Part shown: piece by piece, positions 8,394 to 15,930 of the stretch
Position numbering within the stretch: position 1 is the stretch's first letter
Layout of the letters: each line of letters begins with the position of its first letter
Assembly (NCBI GenBank): GCA_964342465.1
Contig: CAYFFQ010000004.1
Location: forward strand, 99,975-163,974
Direction: 5' to 3'
Source of the DNA: MGIIb-Q1 sp964342465
GTDB lineage: Archaea > Thermoplasmatota > Poseidoniia > Poseidoniales > Thalassarchaeaceae
Length of the DNA stretch: 64,000 bases
The notes under the pieces: generated by a model
What the model was told of the DNA's origin: nothing
Seen by the model: the letters and a program-made list of their open reading frames with translations, nothing else
Database searches by the model: none
Program-made: the position numbers and the translations under genes

Positions 8394-8464
8394 CGACCAC
8401 CCCTCTTGGCTAGGTAATCGTCAAGGGCGTCCTTCCAGACTTGCAAGTTCAGAGGATTGCTCAT
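8390..8464 (-). CDS. 24-residue micro-protein coupled within the bc operon
   Basis: A short ORF encodes MSNPLNLQVWKDALDDYLAK plus four residues. It is too short for ordinary gene callers, but two features support it. Its ATG overlaps the TGA of the upstream secreted-protein gene as ATGA, and its own TGA overlaps the ATG of the downstream membrane-protein gene in the same way. A strong ribosome site (GAGGTGA) sits 6 bases before the ATG, inside the upstream gene. The product is one amphipathic helix with no membrane segment. It might be a small subunit of the cytochrome complex or a translational-coupling leader; the sequence does not decide between these. Confidence 0.55.
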   Translation of the reverse strand: MSNPLNLQVWKDALDDYLAKRGGR

Positions 8465-9288
8465 AGTTGGTCACCTCTCCTCAGATGTCTGATTCGCAGT
8501 TGCAGCAGATTGGTGCGGCCGGTGTAGTGGCGGCTGAAACCGTAACGTAGGAAGAAACCACAGAAGATGATGACAGAGATGACAGCGCCGAATCCGAGTA
8601 AGCCGAGCCAGTGGGCGCGGAAGGGTGCGCCCATGCTGTGCAAGTCGATGTGGCCGCTGTCGACGGCCGGCGGTTGGATATTGCCATCGCCGGCCATTAT
8701 AGTCCGAGTGTCGCCGTTGTCGCTACCTTCTTTGAGAGTTACAGAGAGGCGGTTGTAGGCGTCAGGAGCCATTGGCGCGCCATTGCCATCAACGGCGTTT
8801 CCAGACAACCACACGGTCACATCACCACTCCCAGTGGCGGGTGCTGTCCATGTCACCACCCACAGTCTGTCAGCCACCTGAGAGCCATCAGACGAGTGTG
8901 TCATCGTCTGTTCTGAGCCATCATTGTCAACAAGAGTCTCAAAGCCAGCAGCGGCCGCGAGCATGCCACTGGAAACCCGCATCGAGAATCCACCCGTGGG
9001 TGAGTGGCCGCCAGCGATATCAGGCCCACCGATGAGTTGGATGGTGAAGGTGTAGGTTGTTCCTTCCATCCATGCGTAGGGTACGCCGTCGAGAATGAGG
9101 GTCACACTGTCAGAGGGGGCGATTTCGTTGTTGGTGTGGCAGGTACAACCGTTCTTGGCGACATCTGTTCCACCCTCTGCGACATCTCCGGTTATTCCGT
9201 CCGATTCTGCAATCGAGGCGCCAGCAAGCAGGAGTGCGGATAGGAGCAGAACCACCGCCAGTTTGAGGTCGTTGATTTTACCACCCAT
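8461..9288 (-). CDS. Secreted, C-terminally membrane-anchored protein with C-x-C-H motif (choice-anchor V/Reelin-like)
   Basis: The 275-residue protein starts with a clear signal peptide (helix of about residues 9-27, LAVVLLLSALLLAGA), then DVAKNGCTCHTNN near residues 40-52. A beta-rich domain follows (YTFTIQLIGGP, then GGFSMRV) that resembles the choice-anchor V/Reelin-like domains often found next to respiratory genes. A membrane helix at about 228-250 and a basic tail close the protein. Related domains often carry CxxCH for covalent haem; here the spacing is C-x-C-H, so haem attachment is uncertain. It is the first gene of the respiratory operon. A plausible role is an extracytoplasmic electron acceptor or partner of the Rieske protein, inferred from position. 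Confidence 0.65.
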   Translation of the reverse strand: MGGKINDLKLAVVLLLSALLLAGASIAESDGITGDVAEGGTDVAKNGCTCHTNNEIAPSDSVTLILDGVPYAWMEGTTYTFTIQLIGGPDIAGGHSPTGGFSMRVSSGMLAAAAGFETLVDNDGSEQTMTHSSDGSQVADRLWVVTWTAPATGSGDVTVWLSGNAVDGNGAPMAPDAYNRLSVTLKEGSDNGDTRTIMAGDGNIQPPAVDSGHIDLHSMGAPFRAHWLGLLGFGAVISVIIFCGFFLRYGFSRHYTGRTNLLQLRIRHLRRGDQL

Positions 9289-9314
9289 GCTACCCTCAAC
9301 CTAAGTTGAATCGG

Positions 9315-9340
9315 CGGAATTGTATAGGTCTAATAATCGT
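9315..9340 (-). promoter_or_regulatory. Possible promoter of the respiratory operon
   Basis: On the minus strand, AT-rich boxes (CTATACAA around 9320-9327 and TTATTAG around 9330-9338) lie 30-50 bases upstream of the ATG at 9288. The spacing would suit an archaeal TATA box with a short leader. The boxes are weak matches, so this is a guess from position and composition. Confidence 0.3.
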
Positions 9341-9500
9341 TTGCTGACCACTAGGTGCAAGAGGGATTGCAGTAGTCCGTTCACAGTCACTCAATGATGC
9401 CGTCTAGTAGTACTGGCTGAACCACTTCTCAGAAGAGAGTGGTTGGAACGCCCAACATACAATCTCACACTTTGGGTGGATAAGGGTGATTGAAGGTCGA

Positions 9501-9605
9501 AGTTGCGCTCCACACCCCAAGATGGGCAGACCTACCAACAAATCGGCTACCTATGTGGGAGGGTGTCGTAGTTGCGCTCCACACCCCCATCTGGGCAGAC
9601 CTTTC
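9501..9605. repeat. Two-copy direct repeat, 69-bp period, in the 9289-9719 gap
   Basis: A block beginning AGTTGCGCTCCACACCCC and continuing through TGGGCAGACCT occurs at 9501 and again at 9570, with three mismatched positions in the middle. The intervening sequence is not conserved. The stretch 9289-9719 otherwise holds no gene I can support. An open frame continuous with the TPR gene crosses it, but this frame translates the repeat and is better read as non-coding. Confidence 0.8.
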
Positions 9606-9719
9606 AGTTCACGGACATCAAATGGACCACTCACCCCGTGGTGCAGGTTTCTACAATCGGCCGACCATATTTCAGAAGAGATGAAAGGGAGAAGTTCTCT
9701 CCATCAATCAGTGGTGAGA

Positions 9720-10022
9720 ATGGCGGAGAAGGGTTGGGCCAACATCTACAATCTATCCGATAGTCAGATATCTGACCTCGATGAAGCTGAGAGAAGGATG
9801 GAGATGCATGACTTGACCGGTTCGGAGGAATTGTTGTTGACGATGTTGGAGCAGGATGCGGAGTGCATCCCAGTTCTGAGCAATCTTGGACACCTGTATG
9901 GGAAATACTTCACCGATTTCGAAAAGGCGATTGAGTACTATAGGAGAGTGCTTGAATTGGAGCCGGACAATGCTTGGGCGCGTGATGAGCGCCGCCGATA
10001 CGAACGCTACGCCTCCTACTGA
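9720..10022 (+). CDS. Small TPR-repeat protein
   Basis: I chose the ATG at 9720, giving 100 residues; the longer upstream frame is repeat sequence. The protein shows at least two tetratricopeptide units. One is a degenerate helix pair around ERRMEMHDLTGSEELLLTML, followed by a good TPR with VLSNLGHLYGKYFTDFEKAI and YYRRVLELEPDNAWAR, where the consensus Leu, Gly, Tyr, Ala and Pro positions are visible. TPRs mediate protein-protein contact, and the partner is unknown. It stands alone between two repeat-containing gaps. Confidence 0.7.
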   Translation: MAEKGWANIYNLSDSQISDLDEAERRMEMHDLTGSEELLLTMLEQDAECIPVLSNLGHLYGKYFTDFEKAIEYYRRVLELEPDNAWARDERRRYERYASY

Positions 10023-10240
10023 CGCTCTCTCTCCTGCAAACAGTGCCCACACCACATGCCTTGCGACCATTTTTCCGAGAAGCGCGGCTCAACCAGCCAT
10101 TTCTCCTTGGCAGTAGAAAGGTGGGAGATAATCCTCTCCCCTCTCGGGGTGGATGGTCAACCTCTCATCTGTTGTCGTGGTGGTCACTGGTCAGCGCGCT
10201 GAGATTCACATACCCTTCACGACACTCGTCTGCTGTAGTA
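10023..10240. other. Non-coding gap before the 68-bp array
   Basis: I see no gene or RNA here. The last 25 bases (CACTCGTCTGCTGTAG) look like a decayed copy of part of the repeat unit that follows. Confidence 0.4.
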
Positions 10241-10468
10241 GGGTGACAACCACAAAACTACAACTTCCGGCAGAAAGGGGAGAAATCAGCGAGATACTCT
10301 GCTGAGATAGGGTGACAAACACAAACTACAACTTCCGGCAGAAAGGGGAGACATCAGTGAGATACTCTACTGAGATAGGGTGACAAACACAAACTACAAC
10401 TTCCGGCAGAAAGGGGAGACATCAGCGAGATACTCTACTGAGATAGGGTGACAAACACAAACTACAAC
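10241..10468. repeat. Tandem array, about 68-bp period, 3.4 copies
   Basis: Units begin GGGTGACAA at 10241, 10310, 10378 and 10446, giving periods of 69, 68 and 68. Each full unit continues through CTTCCGGCAGAAAGGGGAGA and GAGATACTCT. The last three are nearly identical and the first is more divergent. A period that is not a multiple of three argues against coding. The array ends about 25 bases before the GTG of the FtsZ-family gene, so it occupies that gene's promoter region. Confidence 0.9.
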
Positions 10469-10493
10469 CGCCTTCCACCCTCTCGGTTGGAAT

Positions 10494-11396
10494 GTGCATG
10501 ACGGAAGCATCCTAATCGCCGGTGTCGGTGGTCTTGGCTGTCAATGGGCGAAGAGGGCACACGCTCGTTGCCTGGATTCATGCGACCTGCTTTTGGTCGA
10601 TGGCGACGACGAGTCATTCGAAGATTCTAGGCACGCACACTGCCTACCACTTGGGGAAGTTAGTGGGGCTGGGTGCGCCGGCCTTCCCGAACTCGCCTCT
10701 TCGCACTTCAAACGAGCGACGGCAATCATGGACAAGATTCTCGCTCCTGTTGAACTTTTGATACTACTGACCGGCCTCGGCGGTGGAGTAGGCAGCGGAG
10801 TATCGGCAGCCTTGGCAGCGCAAGGCAAGGAGTCAGGGGCGCTGGTGATTTCAATTGCATCAATTCCATTCGAAGACCATCCGACGAGGAGGGAGATTGC
10901 GCAACCGGCATTCAACAGATTGGCTCGCTCATCCGATGTCTGTGCCGAGTTATCCTTAGACAGATTGGCTTGGCAGGCGCGCAGCCGCGGTACAGACTGG
11001 GCCACTCACCCTTCTTGGGTCGAAGAATTGGTCGAGGGTCTTGTACTCACTCTAGGGCAGGTGGGAATAATCAATCTCGACTTGATGGACCTACGCTCGG
11101 TGGTTCGCCACGGTGGGTCTGCGACGATGGTCGTGGCTGAAGGTGATGCGAATGACCCCGACACCCTCTTCCTCAAGGCGCTCGCCGCCCCACTGGCATC
11201 GATGGATGTGTTGGGAGCGAAGGGCTGCCTGCTGCAATTGGAGGGTGGCCGTCAGATGACCATCTATCAGATGGAGCAGGTGGCGAATACATTCACCCGT
11301 GGCCTTGCTGAGGATGCGCAGGTGATTCTCGGCTCTCGACATAGCGAAGGCTTGGAAGGGCGAATGAGAGTCGTTGCTGTTATGAGCGGCCTGTAG
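10494..11396 (+). CDS. FtsZ/tubulin-superfamily GTPase, short divergent form
   Basis: The 300-residue protein has the hallmarks of the FtsZ/tubulin fold. The N-terminal loop is LIAGVGGLGCQWAK (7-20). The tubulin signature G-box appears as GLGGGVGSG (94-102), and SIASIPFEDHPTRR resembles FtsZ's switch region. The T7 synergy loop is INLDLMDLRSVV with N194, D196 and D199 in place, followed by HGGSATMVVAEGDA, close to FtsZ's GGSALMGIG. It should therefore bind GTP and contribute a catalytic T7 loop. It is shorter than FtsZ1/FtsZ2 (about 350-390) and lacks a C-terminal peptide of the kind that binds SepF. It may be a divergent FtsZ paralogue or a CetZ-like protein. The start is a GTG at 10494. Confidence 0.8.
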   Translation: MHDGSILIAGVGGLGCQWAKRAHARCLDSCDLLLVDGDDESFEDSRHAHCLPLGEVSGAGCAGLPELASSHFKRATAIMDKILAPVELLILLTGLGGGVGSGVSAALAAQGKESGALVISIASIPFEDHPTRREIAQPAFNRLARSSDVCAELSLDRLAWQARSRGTDWATHPSWVEELVEGLVLTLGQVGIINLDLMDLRSVVRHGGSATMVVAEGDANDPDTLFLKALAAPLASMDVLGAKGCLLQLEGGRQMTIYQMEQVANTFTRGLAEDAQVILGSRHSEGLEGRMRVVAVMSGL

Positions 11397-11399
11397 TTT

Positions 11400-12881
11400 T
11401 CACCCGCCCGATGCACTAACCGCTTCATCTGTCGATGCAGCGCCGAGATGTTCACTGAAACTTTTCCTTCTTATCCGCACAGCGTGGGTGCTGAGAACAC
11501 GTCGATGAAGAACCAGCACAGTGACAGCAGTCAAAGAATGACCGAACGCCATCGTCGTAGCTAGATTTCCTTCTCCAAGAGAACTCGTCAAGTGGGTGAG
11601 CATGGCGATGCTGCCGGCATAGCCGAAACCGAATGAGAGCCCCCAGAACAGGGCGTTCTCAGAGGTGAACAAGCGCCCGCCTCCAGCAACATTTCGGCTG
11701 GCGAGAGACCAGATTGCCATCAGCACAGTCATCACCATCAGCACGAACTCCTCGATGAGCATTCCGAACGGCTCACCATCCCCGAAGAGGCGACGCCATG
11801 CCGAGGCGATGTGCCAAGTGACAAACAGTTGCGAAATCACAACCCATCTAGTAGCGAAGACCTTCCCTCCCGCAGTGCTGCTCAACTCGTTCATGTGTGA
11901 TAGTGAATATCGAACCAACCCCACTTGGATGGCGAGGGAGATAATGATGAACACAACCCACTTTACTGTCACACTCACCCCCGCCTCGAACCCAGAACTG
12001 AACCCATATCCTAGGAGCGTGGCGAGTATGCCGACGGCGACTAGTTGAGAAAAAATGGTAGATTTGTTTCCAGAAACTCTTTCCTGTGGATTCAAAGTTG
12101 ATTCCGCCTTGGACAGCCAAGAAGAAGTGCCGATGTTGAATGAAACACCTTGGCCTATAGACCAAGCAACGAAAAGGGTGGCCAACGCCAAGATGAGTGT
12201 TTCACCGATGCTTGGATTATCGCTTGATACTTTTACTATGAGATAACCGATTCCGAGGGTGAGGAGAAGAGGTATGCTCCACGACCTGACTGAATGGATA
12301 ATGACGGATTTCAACTTCGAGCCTGTATGTCTCTCCCCGATTCTGACCCATCTGTTGATGAATTGCCATCTTGCCATCACCGCTGTCACGGCATATCCAA
12401 CGGAGAGTGAGATGAATCCGATGGCTGAGAAAGTAGCAAGAGAAGAACTGATTCGAGGTAACGAATAGAGAATTGATGAGAAGACCAACAGCAGAACGAT
12501 GTGAGGAGCAGTCTTGAGGTCGAGCATCAATGCGAGTAATTCACCTAATCCGAATCGAGGCTCAGGTTCAATTTCGGTGGCCTCATCATCGGAAAGATTC
12601 GCTTCGGTTGATTCAGAATACTCTTCGTCTGAGGGAGAGTACTCCTCATCTCCACCAATTTCAATGACTGGCTCAGGCGATGTACCCTGCTCGTCGCCGC
12701 TTCCCTCTGCCCCGCTTGTAAGTGACACCTCACTTGATATCCCCTCACGCTCTGTTGAGGTGAAATCCACAGTATCTCCTGAATCTTCATCAGTATGAGA
12801 TTTCTTGGCGACGGACTCGTCAAAAGGAGAATCCAATTCGCCGACGAGTTCAACATCATCGTCACCACTTTCTGATTGCAC
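11400..12881 (-). CDS. Polytopic membrane protein with long acidic N-terminal tail
   Basis: The first 110 residues of this 493-residue protein are almost entirely Ser, Glu, Asp and Thr and so are probably disordered. About ten hydrophobic helices follow, beginning near LLALMLDLKTAPHIVLLLVF and ending near TTMAFGHSLTAVTVLVLHRR, and then a short basic/polar tail. I recognise no transporter or enzyme signature. It is convergent with the FtsZ-family gene (4 bases between stops) and divergent from the Pop5-like gene. The first codon appears to be GTG. Acidic cytoplasmic tails are common in salt-exposed archaea; the function is not inferable. Confidence 0.7.
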   Translation of the reverse strand: MQSESGDDDVELVGELDSPFDESVAKKSHTDEDSGDTVDFTSTEREGISSEVSLTSGAEGSGDEQGTSPEPVIEIGGDEEYSPSDEEYSESTEANLSDDEATEIEPEPRFGLGELLALMLDLKTAPHIVLLLVFSSILYSLPRISSSLATFSAIGFISLSVGYAVTAVMARWQFINRWVRIGERHTGSKLKSVIIHSVRSWSIPLLLTLGIGYLIVKVSSDNPSIGETLILALATLFVAWSIGQGVSFNIGTSSWLSKAESTLNPQERVSGNKSTIFSQLVAVGILATLLGYGFSSGFEAGVSVTVKWVVFIIISLAIQVGLVRYSLSHMNELSSTAGGKVFATRWVVISQLFVTWHIASAWRRLFGDGEPFGMLIEEFVLMVMTVLMAIWSLASRNVAGGGRLFTSENALFWGLSFGFGYAGSIAMLTHLTSSLGEGNLATTMAFGHSLTAVTVLVLHRRVLSTHAVRIRRKSFSEHLGAASTDEAVSASGG

Positions 12882-12903
12882 GAACCGGTGAGGTGGGTCA
12901 TCA

Positions 12904-12912
12904 CCATTAAGT
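12904..12912 (+). promoter_or_regulatory. Candidate TATA box for the Pop5-like gene
   Basis: ACCATTAAG is centred about 26 bases before the GTG at 12933, the spacing expected for a leaderless archaeal transcript. No ribosome site precedes that GTG. This helps choose the downstream start over the TTG at 12876. Confidence 0.35.
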
Positions 12913-12932
12913 CCGATGGGCCGTCGGCAGAT

Positions 12933-13238
12933 GTGGCTCGGTTATCTAAGGCGAAGCGTGGGAAGCGGCGCTGGGTCGGCCTCTCGATTCCGGATTCAAT
13001 CTCAACCCGCGCCGACCTCAGAAAAGCATTGTCTCATTCCGAACTCTTCGGAGACGATTGGAAACTCGCAGATTTTTCACAAGGGAAAGCGATAGTCAGG
13101 ATATCACTTTCGGCCTACAATACTCAGAAAGAGGAATTGATGCGAGGATTCGACGGCATCAAATCCCTTACAGCCTCAGGAAAAATCAGGTTGGTCAGGG
13201 AGAGACTGGGGTTGGAGAAACCACCACGCAGGAAGTAA
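12933..13238 (+). CDS. rnp2: Probable RNase P protein component 2 (Pop5/Rnp2 family)
   Basis: From the GTG at 12933 the protein is 101 residues and begins ARLSKAKRGKRRWVGLSI. This fits the archaeal Pop5 opening, a short basic stretch and then a strand that in homologues reads R-Y-I-A-F-x-V. Further matches are the helix with ADLRKAL and LFG, the central strand AIVRISL, and a C-terminal segment resembling the family's V-S-G-T-I-K block (SLTASGKIRLV), then a basic tail PPRRK. Pop5 helps assemble RNase P, which trims tRNA 5' ends. The match is by pattern and length only; an unrelated small protein remains possible. Confidence 0.55.
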   Translation: MARLSKAKRGKRRWVGLSIPDSISTRADLRKALSHSELFGDDWKLADFSQGKAIVRISLSAYNTQKEELMRGFDGIKSLTASGKIRLVRERLGLEKPPRRK

Positions 13239-13313
13239 TTCGTCGCCCGAAGACGGACTTCACACTGGCGAAGTAGTCGGGGAAGGGGAAACCACGACGA
13301 TGGAAGTACTTCG
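13211..13313. repeat. 71-bp-spaced duplication of a gene 3' end
   Basis: The 26 bases from 13217 (starting GAAACCACCACG), which encode the C-terminus of the Pop5-like protein and its stop, recur from 13288 with four mismatches. The second copy is non-coding. Confidence 0.6.
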
Positions 13314-13356
13314 AGGAGAGGCAGAGAAATCAGTATAGACTGATTTAGCAATCGGC

Positions 13357-15930
13357 TCAATGTTTGCCAGCCCAAGAATCTTCGACTGATAGAGCTCTGT
13401 TCTTCAGAGGGATAATCTTGCGATATACTTCAGAAGGCTCGCATACCCTACCGCTGACAGTCAGTAGACGCTTCAGTGGTATGCCGAAATGTGCCTCGTT
13501 TTCCAACAAGAGAGGTTCGATAACGCGCCAATCTGCCTCACTCAATCCGACAAACTCTGCACCATTGAGTTGTGACTCCGAGAGTATCTCGTAGGGGTCA
13601 CGAACATAGATGGCTCCACCACTCGAAAGCGAGAAGAGGTTGCCGCCTGGATATGGTGTGGAAAGTTCCTCCAATTGGCCATCTCTCGTGTATCTCATGC
13701 CGTTGATGATGACAAACCCACCCCCCTCTAGAGGGTTGCCGGCCATGAACGACTCGGCGAGATAGTCAAGAGCGGTGCCGTTGATAACCAGTTTCGGACT
13801 CCCCACCGAGTTTATCATCGGCCTTCCCGCAGCGTTTCCCAAAACGAAGAGGTGCCCCCCCTTCGCCCCATAACCATAACACTGCCCTACATCGCCGTGG
13901 ACCACTAGTGTCCCTCGCTTGTGGATCTGCCCGATTTGGTCCTGTCCGTTGCCATGCATGTGTATGGTCATTCCGTCGCTGCCACTACCGAGGTAGTCGC
14001 CGACGCTGCCGTAGACATCTATTCGCACAGATTCACTTTCCATTCCAAATCCGTTCCCGATGAATCTGTGGCCGCGACAATGAATCACGGTGAACTTCTT
14101 CCAGCCGGCACGATAGAGGGCTACCAACTCTCTTGCTAGTGACTCGGTTCCTTCGATGGGGAATAGCCGCGCATCCACGATGATGCTTTGCCCAAGGTTT
14201 TCGGGGGTTGGCAAATGGCCTGTGGACTTCTGCCTATGGAAATGTTCACACTCACGCTGTCCCACATGCCCAAAGATGGACATGATGCTGTCTTCGACAA
14301 GGTCGTCCCAACGGCTTCGCCGCTTGTCACCGATGTCGTAGTGGCGGTCGAGCAGAAGTGTAAGGAGTTCGACCGCCTCCTTTCGGGATTTTTCCGCCCC
14401 ATAGGTAGATATTTCACTCAACAGGCATCTCGCTGCAGCCCAATCAAGATTGGAGATGGTGTCGCTGACGCTACTGAACATCTCCTCGGCGGACCACGAT
14501 TGAGGCCAGTAAAATCCAGATGTCATGGCCGCATCTACTATTCTGAAATCACCCTCTGGATGTGTGTCCACAACATCGCCGAATTTGTTGGTCATCTCCA
14601 ATTGATAGGAACCATCGCCCTCTGGTGCGACATTGAAGATGAACGAACCACCATCGGTGTATGAACCACCCCGTGCGTTCCAATACTCGTCGCATCGTCG
14701 CCAGAATCGTTTGTCCTCAGAACTGAGGCTTTCAAGAACTGCATCGATGACCTGCTTCTCAGAACCGCAGAAAGCGATGCCAACCTCTCCCCTCTGGTAG
14801 GAGAAAACCTGCGGCCTGAGCATGCTCGTATCGGTGATGCCAATGAGTTGGTGCGCAGGTCCATCGGATTTTGCGATGATGAAAAACCAAGGTCCGTCAG
14901 GGGAGCCGTGGATGTGGGTCTTCTGAATCGCCTCATAGATTTCCTGTTTCTCGTCGGAAAGCATGACGAAATCCAACTCGCCCGTCGGTGCCAGTGATTC
15001 AATGACGTATTCAATCGGATAACCATAGACGCGAGAGTGCAGGTCGAATCCGAGAGCGGCGACCTCGGTGTCTGTGAAGAAGAGAGGTTCCATGTTTCTC
15101 TGGGCGAGATAATCCTTCACCGAGACGTAGTTGGAGAAGTCCCCATTGTGTACCAGTGCGACATCCACACCCTGTCCAAATGGGTGCGCCCCGCCGGGGT
15201 GAGTAACCCTCCCACGTGTGGGGTAGCGATGGTGGCCTATCCAGACATGTGCAGTCAAGTCATCCATTCTATAGTATCTGATGACATCTTCAGCGTAGCC
15301 GACTATCTTGAGAATGAGCATATCCATGCCGTGGCTGAGGACGAATGCATCCGCACGCTGATTCTCGGCATAGAACTCGACATTGAGTCGATGCGTATTT
15401 TGAAAGACCATCTCATCCCACATTGCCTTCTTGTCGGCGAAGTCGGATTCCACCAAGCCACCTGCGGCGAGAAACTCTGCCACTGCGGCCGGTTTAGGGC
15501 GGATGAAATAACAGACAACATTCGGTGGCCTCACCTCGAGATTAGGCAATGACTTCCAATCATCGAGAATCGGAACTTCGTGGATATGGTCTACATCGAA
15601 GTTACATTGAATGTACTTCTCCTCGACATCACCTCTGACCGAGTCGTCCAAGTAAGCAATTGCATACAAGTAATCATTCTTCAGTGTTTCAGGACTCACT
15701 CCGAACTGAGTTTCATCCAGCCCGACGAGAGCTACGCCGCCCCCTTTTCCGTTTCCACGGTTCCTCATCTGCTCGAGGGATTTTATCAGGTGTCGGCCGG
15801 CGATGGGGACTTCCGATGCCAATCCGACGACGCCACAGCCGCCCTCAGCGGCATCGTCGTCATTCATCTTAACCGAAGCAAGAGTTTCGTTCATCATTCG
15901 CCGTGAATTCAGAATCGCATTTGGGTCCAT
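13357..15930 (-). CDS. gltB: Glutamate synthase: class II glutaminase domain fused to GXGXG domain
   Basis: The 857-residue protein combines the two end domains of glutamate synthase's large subunit without the FMN core. C32 (GGCGVVGL) is the N-terminal nucleophile of a class II glutamine amidotransferase and would be exposed by removal of a 31-residue propeptide. The domain continues with MRNRGNGKGGG and WIGHHRYPTRG. The C-terminal part (about 590-790) is the beta-helical GXGXG domain: DYLGSGSDGMTIHMHG, GYGAKGGHLFVLG and GRPMINSVG. It should release ammonia from glutamine for the synthase core encoded just upstream (15931-17256; the genes abut). Archaea often split these domains into separate genes; this fusion of the two ends is unusual. 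Confidence 0.88.
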   Translation of the reverse strand: MDPNAILNSRRMMNETLASVKMNDDDAAEGGCGVVGLASEVPIAGRHLIKSLEQMRNRGNGKGGGVALVGLDETQFGVSPETLKNDYLYAIAYLDDSVRGDVEEKYIQCNFDVDHIHEVPILDDWKSLPNLEVRPPNVVCYFIRPKPAAVAEFLAAGGLVESDFADKKAMWDEMVFQNTHRLNVEFYAENQRADAFVLSHGMDMLILKIVGYAEDVIRYYRMDDLTAHVWIGHHRYPTRGRVTHPGGAHPFGQGVDVALVHNGDFSNYVSVKDYLAQRNMEPLFFTDTEVAALGFDLHSRVYGYPIEYVIESLAPTGELDFVMLSDEKQEIYEAIQKTHIHGSPDGPWFFIIAKSDGPAHQLIGITDTSMLRPQVFSYQRGEVGIAFCGSEKQVIDAVLESLSSEDKRFWRRCDEYWNARGGSYTDGGSFIFNVAPEGDGSYQLEMTNKFGDVVDTHPEGDFRIVDAAMTSGFYWPQSWSAEEMFSSVSDTISNLDWAAARCLLSEISTYGAEKSRKEAVELLTLLLDRHYDIGDKRRSRWDDLVEDSIMSIFGHVGQRECEHFHRQKSTGHLPTPENLGQSIIVDARLFPIEGTESLARELVALYRAGWKKFTVIHCRGHRFIGNGFGMESESVRIDVYGSVGDYLGSGSDGMTIHMHGNGQDQIGQIHKRGTLVVHGDVGQCYGYGAKGGHLFVLGNAAGRPMINSVGSPKLVINGTALDYLAESFMAGNPLEGGGFVIINGMRYTRDGQLEELSTPYPGGNLFSLSSGGAIYVRDPYEILSESQLNGAEFVGLSEADWRVIEPLLLENEAHFGIPLKRLLTVSGRVCEPSEVYRKIIPLKNRALSVEDSWAGKH

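Noticed and set aside
9486..9719. N-terminal extension of the TPR gene
   Set aside because: The extra frame translates a direct repeat (RSCAPHP twice), which is non-coding in character; an internal ATG at 9720 begins the recognisable protein.
10241..10468. Possible CRISPR array
   Set aside because: Whole units repeat with no unique spacers, copy number is low and no cas genes are in the window. The same holds for the arrays at 40977, 41161 and 44251.
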